From: Allopseudospirillum japonicum
GTDB lineage: Bacteria; Pseudomonadota; Gammaproteobacteria; Pseudomonadales; Halomonadaceae
Length of the DNA stretch: 64,000 nt
Assembly: GCF_900108915.1 (NCBI RefSeq)
Contig: NZ_FNYH01000007.1
Location: 94,028 to 158,027, forward strand
Direction: 5' to 3'
The notes beneath the pieces are model-generated. The model was not told the DNA's origin. It searched no databases and saw only the letters and a list, made by a program, of their open reading frames with translations. Shown in pieces: positions 26,093-35,080 of this stretch. Each line of letters opens with the position of its first letter. Positions within the stretch are counted from its first letter, which is position 1. The position numbers and the translations under genes are program-made.

Positions 26093-27727
26093 ATGTCACA
26101 TTATAATATTTATAACTTGGGACTCGACCGCAATGCAGCGAACTTTGCTGCTTTGACACCTCTTTCTTATCTGCAACGTGCTGCCAGTGTGTACCCTAAT
26201 TACGTGGCGCAAAACCATCACGGCCAAGAGCGTACTTGGAAGGAAACTTACCAACGTTGTGTCCGTCTTGCTTCTGCACTCAATAAGTTAGGTGTAGGCA
26301 AGGGCACAACTGTGTCTTTTGTTGCTCCAAATATTTCGCCTTTGTTTGAAGCACACTTTGGTGTGCCCATGTCAGGTGCCGTATTAAATGCGATTAATAC
26401 GCGCTTGGATGCTGAAGCAGTGTCTTTTATCTTGCAACACGCAGAAACTAAAGTACTTTTTGTCGATCGTGAGTTTTCTGAAGTTGTCTCTCGTGCTTTG
26501 AAACTCATGGGTAGCGCGCCGCGTCCTAAAGTCATTGATATTGATGATCCTTTTTATGAAGGTGGCGAGCTGCTAGGTGAGATGGATTACGAGGCGTTTC
26601 TCGCCACAGGTGATGACGACTTTGCCTGGGAAGGCCCGCAAGATGAGTGGGATGCGATCACCCTAAATTACACCTCAGGCACGACAGGTAACCCAAAAGG
26701 TGTGGTCTATCACCACCGTGGCGCTTATCTCAATGCGGCTTCTAATATTATCTCTTGGGATATGGGGCATCATCCTGTCTATCTGTGGACTTTGCCTATG
26801 TTCCATTGTAATGGCTGGTGCTTCCCTTGGAGTGTTGCAGCAGCAGCAGGGACTAGTGTTTCTTTGCGTCATGTCCGTGTTGATGAGATTTACAAATCCA
26901 TTAAAGAATACAAGGCTAACCATTTCTGCGGCGCACCTATCGTATTAAATATGCTCAACAATGCAGATGACAGCATGAAAGCTGGCATTGAGCATGAAGT
27001 AAAAGTGATGACAGCCGGTGCTGCGCCGCCTGCCTCTGTCATTGAAGGTATGGAAAGCATGGGCTTTAAAGTGACGCACGTGTATGGCCTCACAGAAACT
27101 TATGGCCCGTGTGTTCTTTGTGAATGGCATAGTGAGTGGGACGAGAAACCTATCTCCGAGCGTGCTCGCTTAAAAGCCCGTCAAGGGGTGAAAGCACCTA
27201 TGCAAGAAGGCCTGATGGTTGCGCATCCTGAAACCATGGAACCTGTGCCTCAAGATGGCAAAACTATGGGTGAAATTATGATGCGTGGTAACCTTGTGAT
27301 GAAAGGTTACTTGAAAAACCCGCACACCACAGAAGAAGCTTTCCGAGGCGGCTGGTTCCACTCTGGGGACTTAGCGGTGTGGCATCCAGATGGCTATGTT
27401 GAGATCAAAGATAGATCAAAAGACATTATTATCTCAGGTGGTGAAAACATTTCTTCTATTGAAGTAGAAGATGTGCTTTATCGTCACCCAGCGGTTTCGG
27501 AAGCGGCAGTGGTTGCACGTCCAGACGAAAAATGGGGCGAGACTCCTTGTGCTTTCGTGAACTTGCGCCCGGGAACAAGTGTGACAGAAGCAGAAATTAT
27601 CCAGTTCTGTCGCGATAATATGGCGCACTTTAAAGCACCTAAAACCGTGATCTTTGGCGAATTACCGAAAACTTCAACTGGTAAAATCCAGAAGTTCATG
27701 TTGCGCGATCAAGCTAAAAGCCTATAA
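26093..27727 (+). CDS. Fatty acyl-CoA synthetase (AMP-forming)
   Basis: 544 residues of the adenylate-forming superfamily. The P-loop YTSGTTGNPKGVVYHH, VYGLTETYGP (A5), GDLAVWHPDGYVEIKDRSKD (A7-A8), IISGGENISS and the adenylation lysine in KTSTGKIQKF are all intact. The sequence is of the medium/long-chain AlkK or DmdB-like group, which activates fatty acids or methylmercaptopropionate to CoA thioesters. It is cytoplasmic. It is monocistronic, ends in a strong terminator and has a long structured leader region, so it is probably a regulated catabolic gene. The acid used cannot be decided from sequence. Confidence 0.92.
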   Translation: MSHYNIYNLGLDRNAANFAALTPLSYLQRAASVYPNYVAQNHHGQERTWKETYQRCVRLASALNKLGVGKGTTVSFVAPNISPLFEAHFGVPMSGAVLNAINTRLDAEAVSFILQHAETKVLFVDREFSEVVSRALKLMGSAPRPKVIDIDDPFYEGGELLGEMDYEAFLATGDDDFAWEGPQDEWDAITLNYTSGTTGNPKGVVYHHRGAYLNAASNIISWDMGHHPVYLWTLPMFHCNGWCFPWSVAAAAGTSVSLRHVRVDEIYKSIKEYKANHFCGAPIVLNMLNNADDSMKAGIEHEVKVMTAGAAPPASVIEGMESMGFKVTHVYGLTETYGPCVLCEWHSEWDEKPISERARLKARQGVKAPMQEGLMVAHPETMEPVPQDGKTMGEIMMRGNLVMKGYLKNPHTTEEAFRGGWFHSGDLAVWHPDGYVEIKDRSKDIIISGGENISSIEVEDVLYRHPAVSEAAVVARPDEKWGETPCAFVNLRPGTSVTEAEIIQFCRDNMAHFKAPKTVIFGELPKTSTGKIQKFMLRDQAKSL

Positions 27728-27754
27728 AAGCACCTTAGTCTTCGCATAAACGGC

Positions 27755-27795
27755 CAGCGGGCACCTTCTTATTGAGCAGGTGCCCGCTGTTTTTT
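27755..27795 (+). terminator. Strong intrinsic terminator of the acyl-CoA synthetase gene
   Basis: A perfect 12-base stem (27755-27766 with 27778-27789), 11-base loop, then six T residues (27790-27795). Confidence 0.95.
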
Positions 27796-27832
27796 GGGAC
27801 ATTAACAAGTAACACAGGCTAACAGATAAGCG

Positions 27833-28120
27833 TTAACCTAGGTTACGCATGGCACGTTTCATGATGGTGCTCACCAAGATCGCTAAAATAGCCAAAATAA
27901 TCACCACTTTGACTGTATCAGCCGGCGCAATAACAAAAGTTGCACCGACACCTGCAAACACGGCTGACCAATAAGGGTAATCTTCCTGAGTGCTGCGGCG
28001 TGCGCTTGGAATCAGGCAAGACAGACGCTCGAGTAAGCCTTTAATAAAAAATTGGTTCAATATCCAGAAAAGAAAACCGAAGGCAGGTAACCACATGCCA
28101 TAGGTGACGTCGTTATACAT
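27833..28120 (-). CDS. Small membrane protein of unknown function
   Basis: 95 residues. Two or three hydrophobic segments are visible: WLPAFGFLFWILNQFFI near the N-terminus, WSAVFAGVGATFVIAPA in the middle and VVIILAILAILVSTIM at the end, with a positively charged C-terminus (KRAMRNLG). I do not recognise the family. It stands alone on the minus strand, divergent from the PAP2 operon. Confidence 0.6.
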   Translation of the reverse strand: MYNDVTYGMWLPAFGFLFWILNQFFIKGLLERLSCLIPSARRSTQEDYPYWSAVFAGVGATFVIAPADTVKVVIILAILAILVSTIMKRAMRNLG

Positions 28121-28230
28121 TGAGTTCTCTCCGTCCTCTTTAATAGGGACCTAGCTTAGCTTTGACTACAACCAGCGCATCAGGACACCAGCTCCAGCCA
28201 CCATAAAATCTGCGTCGCCTATTATGGCCT

Positions 28231-28261
28231 TGATTAAGGTGCTCTGGCTAGCCCTTAATCA
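28231..28261. repeat. Inverted repeat in the PAP2 operon upstream region
   Basis: TGATTAAGG (28231-28239) pairs with CCTTAATCA (28253-28261), a perfect 9-base match with a 13-base spacer. No T run follows, so it looks more like a binding site or a leader hairpin than a terminator. Confidence 0.4.
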
Positions 28262-28289
28262 GTTACAAAAACTGACATAAGTAAAAGCA

Positions 28290-28306
28290 TTTAAGATTAA
28301 CTTAAG
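28290..28306 (+). promoter_or_regulatory. Predicted PmrA/BasR box
   Basis: The sequence TTTAAG, five bases, CTTAAG matches the published PmrA consensus YTTAAK-N5-YTTAAK at every fixed position. The second half-site lies about 20 bases before a -10-like TACTTAT (28327), so it overlaps the -35 region, as in known PmrA-activated promoters. It is 51 bases upstream of a PAP2 phosphatase gene that heads an envelope operon. No pmrAB genes are in the window. Confidence 0.6.
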
Positions 28307-28356
28307 TTAGCGCTTCTAAGCTAAGGTACTTATCTTCCGTTGTCATTTGGGTGCCT

Positions 28357-29043
28357 ATGTCTTTTTATCGCGTATTGATACCCGTTTTCCTACTTTTGGG
28401 TGCTAGTGCTGCCAGCACCAGCTTAGGCATTGATGAAGCACTAGCACATTACTTTTTTGATCAAACCACAGGGGTTTGGCCTTGGCGTCATGCTTGGCTA
28501 ACTTCCGAGCTATTACATCAAGATGCACGCTACTTTTTTATGACAGTCTATGGTCTGCTGATCATGATGGCTGCGTATTATTACTACAAACATCCCCAGC
28601 ATCCCAACAGAAACATCATGAATTACCTGCTGATTACCCTTGTGACCAGTCTTGTGAGCGTGAGTCTGTTAAAAAAAGTCACGCATCTGCCTTGTCCGTG
28701 GGATGTAGCGACTTTTGGTGGCCGATGGCCAGAAACACCTGCTTGGTGGCAAATGTTTAGTCAGCAGTACCCCAAAGGTTATTGTTTTCCTGCAGGCCAT
28801 GCATCCAGTGGATGGGCCAGCTTAGGCTTATATTTTATTGCACCTTATTATTCTAAAAAAATACGCTGGTGCTTTTATCTTTCAGTCCCTTTCGTCAGCT
28901 TAATTTTAGGTTTTGCGCAACAAATGCGTGGAGCACATTTTTTATCCCATGATTTAGCAACTTGTGCACTTTGTTATGCCATTGCCGCAATAACAGCCTA
29001 TTTTTATCCTCCTGTTTCCTCAATTACAACATCTTTACGGTAA
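28357..29043 (+). CDS. PAP2-family membrane phosphatase
   Basis: 228 residues from the ATG at 28357 (a GTG at 28351 is also in frame). Five or six membrane helices carry the PAP2 motifs: KKVTHLPCPWD (motif 1 region), PAGHASSGWASLGLYF (motif 2) and QQMRGAHFLSHDLAT (motif 3 with the catalytic His). Such proteins remove phosphate from lipid A, undecaprenyl pyrophosphate or phospholipids on the periplasmic side. The next gene begins at the stop (TAATG). The PmrA box upstream suggests a role in the answer to cationic peptides, low Mg2+ or iron. Confidence 0.9.
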   Translation: MSFYRVLIPVFLLLGASAASTSLGIDEALAHYFFDQTTGVWPWRHAWLTSELLHQDARYFFMTVYGLLIMMAAYYYYKHPQHPNRNIMNYLLITLVTSLVSVSLLKKVTHLPCPWDVATFGGRWPETPAWWQMFSQQYPKGYCFPAGHASSGWASLGLYFIAPYYSKKIRWCFYLSVPFVSLILGFAQQMRGAHFLSHDLATCALCYAIAAITAYFYPPVSSITTSLR

Positions 29044-31001
29044 TGATTATGAAGCTATATAAAGATTCTCGTCTATCTTTGTTGTTTTGGTTTAGTGGGT
29101 TTTATTTTATATTGATGACCTGTGTACGCTTTGGGTTGGTTTCATTTAGCTTTGATCAAGTGGAAATGACTGCACATCAATATTTTCAAGTATTCTTTTA
29201 TGGAATATTATCTGATATAGGATTTTTAAGTTACTTTATTATCCCTTTTATCCTTTACATTTTTTTGATGCCTAAAAAGATTTGGCAAACTCGCGTGCAT
29301 TACGGCCTTGTATATCTTGTGAGCTTTGCACTTATTTACGCAAGCTATTTTATTTGTGTTGCAGAGTTTCTCTTTTGGGAAGAGTTTAGTAGCCGATTTA
29401 ATTTTATTGCAGTCGATTACCTAGTCTATCGACATGAGGTTTCACAAAATATCCAAGAGTCCTATCCTGTTATTTGGATATTAGGAGTGATTCTTATTTT
29501 TAGCTTAGGGACACTGGCATTAGCAAAGCCGAGCATTAAGGTAAGTCGCTATGCTAAAAAAACTAATTTCTCAACCACTTTTTTATTACTTTGCCTACCT
29601 GTTGTCAGCTATATAGCTCTTAATCAACAAAGTCATCAAATAAGCCAAAACCGTTATCTTAATGAGCTTGCTGCAAATGGCCCTTATCAGTTTGTTGCTG
29701 CCTTTCGGAATAATGAATTAAAGTATCAAGATTTTTATTTGCAAACCTCGTCACAGGTGCTAGCACAGAACTTGCAAGAAGAAATTAAAAGTTATATGCC
29801 ATCAAGTCATTGGATTAAATCACCGGGTCTAGAGATTCGTCATCAAGTAACACCACCCAATCATCCGCTAGGTTTTAAAAACCTTGTCTTGGTCACGGTC
29901 GAAAGTTTAAGCGCAGATTTTCTTGGTTATTTTGGTAACCCACAAGGATTAACACCAAATTTAGATCAATTGGCAAGCTCAGGAATTGTTTTTAGTAATA
30001 CCTATGCCACTGGATCACGCACCACACGTGGTTTAGAAGCTATTAGCTTATCTATTCCACCAACGCCCGGACGCTCCCTAGTCAAAAGGCCGGAACAAAC
30101 AACGCACTATTCTATAGGGTCTGAATTTATTCAACGTGGTTATGATACAAAATTCTTTTATGGTGGACGTGGTTATTTCGATAATATGAATAGCTTTTTC
30201 TCACATAATGGTTTTCGTATTCTTGATCAAACAGATCTTAGAGAAGAGGAAATTGGTTTTAGTAACGCTTGGGGTGTCGCTGATGAGTTTTTATACCATC
30301 GATTAATTAAAGAAGCGAATCAAGATTATCAAAAGGGAAAGAATTTTTTTTATTATGTCATGACCACCTCAAATCACCGCCCCTACACTTTTCCTAAAGG
30401 ACGCATTGATTTGCCAACAGGCTCGCGTGAGGCTGCAGTAAAATATACAGACTGGGCAATAGGTGATTTTATAACGCAAGCACAGCAGCAACCTTGGTTT
30501 GATGATACCTTATTTGTCTTTATTGCGGACCACTGTGCATCAAGTGCGGGACGCCAAGATTTAGAAGTCAGCAAGCATCATATTCCTTGGATTATGTATG
30601 CACCCAAGAAACTAGCCCCTCAAGATATTCAGTATATGAGCAGTCAGATTGACGTGGCTCCTAGTATTTATGCATTATTTGGCTTTAAGTATACAAGCCA
30701 GTTTTTTGGTTATAATGTCTTTTCTGCAAAAGAAACACCACAGTTAGGGCGAGCTTTAATTGCTAACTATCAATATCTTGGTTTGTTGCAAGATCTGGGG
30801 AATCAGGGCACAGTGCTGACTTATTTAAAACCACAAGCACAAGTGACTGCAATTAAACACCCACGTACGCAGGCTGAGTTTATACCCACAGAGAATTGGC
30901 TAGTGCAGAGACTGCTTGCCTACTATCAGGGAGCAGCAGAGTTATATGAAGAGCATAAACTGAATTGGAAGCTACCTTATCCTGTTGAATTAAGGTATTA
31001 A
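29043..31001 (+). CDS. LtaS/OpgB-type sulfatase-family phosphotransferase
   Basis: 652 residues. Five membrane helices (residues ~10-175) are followed by a periplasmic alkaline-phosphatase-superfamily domain. Metal and nucleophile positions are readable: Glu287 in VTVESLSADFLGYFG, Thr327/Thr328 in ATGSRTTRGLEAISLS as the phospho-acceptor candidate, and Asp496-His497 in VFIADHCASSAGR. The family moves phosphoglycerol or phosphoethanolamine from phospholipids to glycans or lipids. The start shares a base with the PAP2 stop; an ATG at 29049 would drop two residues. Together with the PAP2 protein it likely modifies the outer envelope. It is less GC-rich than its flanks. Confidence 0.88.
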   Translation: MIMKLYKDSRLSLLFWFSGFYFILMTCVRFGLVSFSFDQVEMTAHQYFQVFFYGILSDIGFLSYFIIPFILYIFLMPKKIWQTRVHYGLVYLVSFALIYASYFICVAEFLFWEEFSSRFNFIAVDYLVYRHEVSQNIQESYPVIWILGVILIFSLGTLALAKPSIKVSRYAKKTNFSTTFLLLCLPVVSYIALNQQSHQISQNRYLNELAANGPYQFVAAFRNNELKYQDFYLQTSSQVLAQNLQEEIKSYMPSSHWIKSPGLEIRHQVTPPNHPLGFKNLVLVTVESLSADFLGYFGNPQGLTPNLDQLASSGIVFSNTYATGSRTTRGLEAISLSIPPTPGRSLVKRPEQTTHYSIGSEFIQRGYDTKFFYGGRGYFDNMNSFFSHNGFRILDQTDLREEEIGFSNAWGVADEFLYHRLIKEANQDYQKGKNFFYYVMTTSNHRPYTFPKGRIDLPTGSREAAVKYTDWAIGDFITQAQQQPWFDDTLFVFIADHCASSAGRQDLEVSKHHIPWIMYAPKKLAPQDIQYMSSQIDVAPSIYALFGFKYTSQFFGYNVFSAKETPQLGRALIANYQYLGLLQDLGNQGTVLTYLKPQAQVTAIKHPRTQAEFIPTENWLVQRLLAYYQGAAELYEEHKLNWKLPYPVELRY

Positions 31002-31034
31002 GCTCAATTCAGATTATAAGGGTTTTTCTTAGCA

Positions 31035-31060
31035 AAGACTGTCTTTGGCAGTCTTCTTTT
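31035..31060 (+). terminator. Intrinsic terminator of the PAP2/LtaS-type operon
   Basis: AAGACTG (31035-31041) pairs with CAGTCTT (31049-31055), loop of seven, then CTTTTATTT. It lies between convergent genes and may act on both strands. Confidence 0.75.
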
Positions 31061-31062
31061 AT

Positions 31063-31812
31063 TTATAAGCGCTCGTGCTCAGGCACATAAGTCACTTTTA
31101 GGGTTTTTAATCCTAAAGCTTGTAGCATCTTTGCTTGTACACGTGCAATTTCTTGTTCACTGGTATAAGGCCCGACATAAATCACTACTAAACCATTGCG
31201 CTCGCGTGTATAAGCGGCTAACTCTAAGCTTTGTAAGCGTTGAATTAAATTATTGGCATTGGCTTGCGATTGGAAGCTAGCAACTTGAATACTCCAAGCT
31301 TGGGGAGCTTGCGGTGGATTTTGATTTTTTTCGGCACCTGAATGGGCGCTAATTACCGAAAGCAGAGGATCATTAGGTGGCGTTGGCGTTGGCGTTGGCG
31401 TTGGCGTTGGCGTTGGCGTTGGCGTTGGCGTTGGCGTTGGCGTTGGCGTTGCGACAAATTCAGGTTCGGGCAAGGGGGCTATTTGCATTTCCGGTGGTGT
31501 AGGAATATCTGTTGGCTCGACGACAGGTTCAGGGATAAACGCAGTTAACGGCTCGCTGGATTGTGTCGTTGCTTTTTCATCAGGAGCCAAAGCTTCCGCA
31601 GGTGCGGCATTTGCTGGTGTTAAATCAGCGCTTTGTATCTCTTTGGGTGCAAGTGCTGCTTGTACCTCCTCTGGTGGTGCTTCAGGCACAAAAATAGGAT
31701 GCGGAATAGGCGGCGTTTCCCTTGGCTGGCTAAGCAATAGAGGTAGAGTCAGTATGCCAGTGCCTAAAAGCACTAGGGCACCTAGGATACGTTCTTGTAG
31801 ACCATATTTCAT
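31063..31812 (-). CDS. dedD: SPOR-domain cell division protein, DedD-like
   Basis: 249 residues. A short cytoplasmic start, one membrane helix (ILGALVLLGTGILTLPLLL), a long Pro/Glu/Ala/Thr-rich periplasmic linker, and a C-terminal SPOR domain (WSIQVASFQSQANANNLIQRL, YVGPYTSEQEIARVQAKM). SPOR domains bind denuded glycan at the septum, so the protein probably helps constriction. The linker contains twelve Thr-Pro pairs from a perfect hexanucleotide repeat. It follows folC, the usual order in pseudomonads, where cvpA and purF come next; here those are absent and a convergent operon follows. Confidence 0.88.
   Translation of the reverse strand: MKYGLQERILGALVLLGTGILTLPLLLSQPRETPPIPHPIFVPEAPPEEVQAALAPKEIQSADLTPANAAPAEALAPDEKATTQSSEPLTAFIPEPVVEPTDIPTPPEMQIAPLPEPEFVATPTPTPTPTPTPTPTPTPTPTPTPPNDPLLSVISAHSGAEKNQNPPQAPQAWSIQVASFQSQANANNLIQRLQSLELAAYTRERNGLVVIYVGPYTSEQEIARVQAKMLQALGLKTLKVTYVPEHERL
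31379..31450 (+). repeat. Perfect (GGCGTT)12 microsatellite inside the SPOR protein gene
   Basis: Twelve exact copies of the six-base unit GGCGTT on the plus strand, which encode a (Thr-Pro)12 rod on the minus strand. As the unit is six bases, copy-number change would alter linker length by two residues per unit and would not break the frame. Confidence 0.95.
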
Positions 31813-31835
31813 TGAAAACGCTACCTCTATAAACC

Positions 31836-33107
31836 TTAATCTGTACTTGCTAATACATCAGCAAGCAGCCCTGCCAGTGTGAAAAAAGATCCTAACACCA
31901 AGACTTCGTCAAAGGCTTGTATTTTTAATTGTGCGTGTGCTTTTTGATAAGCGCTTTGTGGATCAGTCACTTGTGCTAAGACCCGCCCCCCTTGGGCCTG
32001 AACGATATGGGCAAGGGTTTGGGCACTTGCTGCGCGTGCTAAGGGCAAATCTGTGGTGATCCACGCTTGGATATAAGGTGTCAGCGCTTTAACCACACCA
32101 GCTTGATCTTTATCAGACATCATACCTAAAATGGCCAGCCGACGTGTTTTTGTCTTTAAGTGCTGTGCAATGTAACTGGCAGCATGAGGATTGTGGGCTA
32201 CATCCAGTAACCAAGGTCCATGGCGTTGTAAGCGCCCTGTCAGTTGCGCTTGAGCAACAGCGGCTTGTATTTGTGCTTGCGTGATCGGATAGCCGGTCAG
32301 TAAAAAAGCCTGCAAACTAGTGGCTGCATTGGGATAAGGTAACTTGGGATAAGGCAGCTGGGTAAAGCATTTTCCTTGCGTATTCGACCATTGCCAAGTC
32401 TCGCCGTTAGAAGTTTGGATAAACTCCTTACCGAGTTGATAGACAGGAGTATGTAAGTCTTGTGCGCATTGAAAAATCCGTTCTGGCATAGACTCACTGC
32501 CAAGGACTAAAGGGCGATGCGCGCGTGCAATGCCTACTTTGGCATACGCGATTTCTTGTAAATCTGTACCCAGCCAATCGGCATGATCTAGTGCAATGCT
32601 GGTGACAACTGCAATATCTGCATCAATTAAATTGACCGCATCTAAGCGTCCACCTAAGCCAACTTCTAACAAGGCGATATCCAGTGCACTTTGCTGGAAG
32701 ATTAAACAAGCGGCCAAGGTACCAAACTCAAAATAAGTAAGACTTGTATGTCCACGTGCTGCTTCAATGCGTGCAAATGCCTGCACAATCTCGGTATCGC
32801 TGACTTCCTGCCCTTGTACACGTATGCGTTCGTTGTAACGCAAAAAATGCGGCGACGTGTAAGTCCCGACTTTTATACCCGCTTGTAGGCTAAGTTGCTC
32901 TAAATAGGCAAGGCTAGAACCTTTCCCATTGGTACCGGCTACGCTAATAACTTTGTGTGCCAAAGGTTGTGCTTGAGGGCCTATTAAATTGAGCTTCAAA
33001 GCGACCGTGCGGATACGCTCAAGCCCCAAATCAATCTGGTTTGGATGTAAATTCTCTAAGTAGTCTAGCCAAGTTGCTAAACTGGCATGGGCATGGGGCG
33101 CAGACAT
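31836..33107 (-). CDS. folC: Bifunctional folylpolyglutamate synthase / dihydrofolate synthase
   Basis: 423 residues, the normal FolC length. Mur-ligase-like ATP-binding loop VISVAGTNGKGSSLAYLEQL, then GTYTSPHFLRYNERIRV, a FEFGTLAACLIF segment, LLEVGLGGRLDAVN, and DVAHNPHAA in the C-terminal domain. It adds glutamate to dihydropteroate and tetrahydrofolates in the cytoplasm. It follows accD with a hairpin between them, the normal accD-folC order. Confidence 0.96.
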   Translation of the reverse strand: MSAPHAHASLATWLDYLENLHPNQIDLGLERIRTVALKLNLIGPQAQPLAHKVISVAGTNGKGSSLAYLEQLSLQAGIKVGTYTSPHFLRYNERIRVQGQEVSDTEIVQAFARIEAARGHTSLTYFEFGTLAACLIFQQSALDIALLEVGLGGRLDAVNLIDADIAVVTSIALDHADWLGTDLQEIAYAKVGIARAHRPLVLGSESMPERIFQCAQDLHTPVYQLGKEFIQTSNGETWQWSNTQGKCFTQLPYPKLPYPNAATSLQAFLLTGYPITQAQIQAAVAQAQLTGRLQRHGPWLLDVAHNPHAASYIAQHLKTKTRRLAILGMMSDKDQAGVVKALTPYIQAWITTDLPLARAASAQTLAHIVQAQGGRVLAQVTDPQSAYQKAHAQLKIQAFDEVLVLGSFFTLAGLLADVLASTD

Positions 33108-33151
33108 AGAAAAATGGGCTCAAGTGAAAGTGCAATCAAAAAGAGAAGAAT

Positions 33152-33183
33152 TTGCCTTCTTTAGCAAGGGCACAAGAAGGCAA
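33152..33183 (-). terminator. Hairpin between accD and folC
   Basis: Perfect 10-base stem (33152-33161 with 33174-33183) with a 12-base loop. On the minus strand ATTCTTCTCTTTTTG follows, a T-rich tail. It could end accD transcripts or allow partial readthrough into folC. Confidence 0.65.
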
Positions 33184-33191
33184 GTGAGTGA

Positions 33192-34133
33192 TTAGAAATC
33201 TTTCGGTGGTTCTGGCAAAGCTTCGGTGGTTTCTTCATTGGTCTCTTTTGAGAGAAACTCTTCCGTTGCCAGTTCAGGGGCATGGGTCAATTTACGTAAA
33301 ATACCACCGATTTTGGCTCTTAGTTCGTGGCGATGAACAATCATATCCAAGGCACCATGCTCAAGTAAAAACTCAGAACGCTGGAAGCCTTCCGGGAGTT
33401 TCTCGCGCACAGTTTGCTCAATCACTCGTGGGCCAGCAAAGCCGATTAATGCATTCGGTTCGGCAATATTTAAATCCCCCAGCATGGCTAAGGAGGCAGA
33501 AACGCCACCAAATACAGGGTCTGTCATCACTGAAATAAAAGGAACACCTGCCTGTTTGAGCTTTTCTAGTGCGGCAGAAGTTTTCGCCATTTGCATTAAG
33601 GAAAACAAAGCTTCTTGCATCCGTGCGCCACCGCTGGCAGCAAAACAAACGAAAGGAATCTGCTTTTCTAACGCTAGATTGGCGGCACGTACAAAGCGCT
33701 CACCAACGATAGCGCCCATAGAACCACCCATAAAGTTAAACTCAAATGCACAGGCCACCACAGGCAAACCATTGAGTGTCCCCTGCATCACAACGAGCGC
33801 GTCTTTTTCTTGAGTTTCTTTCTGCGCTGCGGCTAGACGATCTTTATACTTCTTGGAATCTTTAAATTTTAACCGATCTGTCGGTTCTAACTCGGCGGCG
33901 ATTTCTTGCGTAGAATCGGCATCTAAGAAAACGGTAAGACGCTTACGTGCAGATAAACGCATATGGTGATCGCATTTAGGGCAGACATTTAAATGCTTTT
34001 CCAATTCAGGGCGATATAACACAGAGTCACACTTGGGACATTTGCGCCATAAACCTTCAGGAACATTGGTGCGTCTATCTTTACGCTCAGAACGCATGAT
34101 AGAGGGAACAATTTTGGTTAGCCAGCTGCTCAT
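33192..34133 (-). CDS. accD: Acetyl-CoA carboxylase carboxyltransferase subunit beta
   Basis: 313 residues. N-terminal four-cysteine zinc finger ([23 protein letters not shown]) and the crotonase-like carboxyltransferase core ([61 protein letters not shown]). It pairs with AccA to carboxylate acetyl-CoA for fatty acid synthesis. The C-terminal tail is Glu/Pro-rich ([15 protein letters not shown]). Confidence 0.97.
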   Translation of the reverse strand: MSSWLTKIVPSIMRSERKDRRTNVPEGLWRKCPKCDSVLYRPELEKHLNVCPKCDHHMRLSARKRLTVFLDADSTQEIAAELEPTDRLKFKDSKKYKDRLAAAQKETQEKDALVVMQGTLNGLPVVACAFEFNFMGGSMGAIVGERFVRAANLALEKQIPFVCFAASGGARMQEALFSLMQMAKTSAALEKLKQAGVPFISVMTDPVFGGVSASLAMLGDLNIAEPNALIGFAGPRVIEQTVREKLPEGFQRSEFLLEHGALDMIVHRHELRAKIGGILRKLTHAPELATEEFLSKETNEETTEALPEPPKDF

Positions 34134-34151
34134 GTGTAGAAAACCTAGTCT

Positions 34152-34190
34152 AAAAAACGAGCGCCTTTAAACCCTAAAGGATTTAAAGGC
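34152..34190 (-). terminator. Intrinsic terminator after trpA
   Basis: A perfect 9-base stem (34163-34171 with 34182-34190; GCCTTTAAA with TTTAAAGGC). On the minus strand GCTCG and six T residues follow. It separates the trp genes from accD. Confidence 0.8.
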
Positions 34191-34208
34191 ACAAATAAGA
34201 AAACAAAA

Positions 34209-35009
34209 TTAGCGTGCATCCATTGCTTGACGCATGGCCGCTAAAGTGGTTTGTAATGCGTCACTAATGGCCTCAGGTGTGCTTTGTAAATCAGCAATTT
34301 GATTGACTAAGGCACTGCCTACAATCACGCCATCGGCAACTTGGGCAACTTGGGCTGCACTGGTTGCATCACGAATCCCAAAGCCAACGGCAATAGGTAG
34401 GGAGGTTAGTTGACGCAAAGTTTGCATTTTAGCGGCCACTGCCTCGACATCCAAGGCAGCTGAGCCGGTAACCCCTTTTAACGACACATAATATAAATAA
34501 CCTTGACCAGAGGCAGCAATTTTGCAGATGCGCTCATCGGAAGTGGTCGGGGCAATCAGATAAATCATATCCAAGCCAGCGGCGGTAAAAAGCGGCTGTA
34601 CAGCTTGGGCTTCTTCTGGTGGTAAATCGACAGTGAGCACGCCATCAACACCCGCTTGCGCAGCTGCTTGAGTGAAGTCTGCATACCCCATCGCCTCGAT
34701 AGGGTTTAGATAACCCATTAGGACAATCGGTGTGGTTTGGTTATGTTGGCGAAATTCATGAACAATCGCTAGCACATCGCGCAAACGTGTTCCCGCAGCG
34801 AGCGCACGCTCACAGGCTTTTTGAATGACAGGGCCATCTGCCATAGGGTCGGAAAAAGGTACGCCGAGTTCGATAATATCAGCACCGCCAGCCACTAAGG
34901 CATGCATATAAGCGAGTGTATGTTGCGGATGTGGGTCACCTGCGGTGATATAAGGAATCAGCGCCTTTTTACCAGCAAGTTGCTGAAAGCAAGTTTGAAT
35001 ACGTGACAT
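34209..35009 (-). CDS. trpA: Tryptophan synthase alpha chain
   Basis: 266 residues from the ATG at 35009, which has GAGGAAA about 9 bases upstream; ten further residues upstream are possible but unsupported. It cleaves indole-3-glycerol phosphate. The catalytic Glu is in [21 protein letters not shown] and the catalytic Asp in [23 protein letters not shown] and [10 protein letters not shown] bind phosphate. It acts as an alpha2-beta2 complex with TrpB, encoded just upstream. Confidence 0.97.
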   Translation of the reverse strand: MSRIQTCFQQLAGKKALIPYITAGDPHPQHTLAYMHALVAGGADIIELGVPFSDPMADGPVIQKACERALAAGTRLRDVLAIVHEFRQHNQTTPIVLMGYLNPIEAMGYADFTQAAAQAGVDGVLTVDLPPEEAQAVQPLFTAAGLDMIYLIAPTTSDERICKIAASGQGYLYYVSLKGVTGSAALDVEAVAAKMQTLRQLTSLPIAVGFGIRDATSAAQVAQVADGVIVGSALVNQIADLQSTPEAISDALQTTLAAMRQAMDAR

Positions 35010-35028
35010 AAATAAGATTTCCTCAGGG

Positions 35029-35059
35029 CTTGTCCGCACCTTAAGAAAGTGCGGGCAAG
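35029..35059 (-). other. Hairpin between trpB and trpA
   Basis: CTTGTCCGCAC (35029-35039) pairs with GTGCGGGCAAG (35049-35059) with one G-U pair. There is no T run, so it is more likely an mRNA stability or processing element than a terminator. It ends about 20 bases before the trpA start. Confidence 0.5.
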
Positions 35060-35080
35060 TAGCTAAGCGGATCGCGGACG

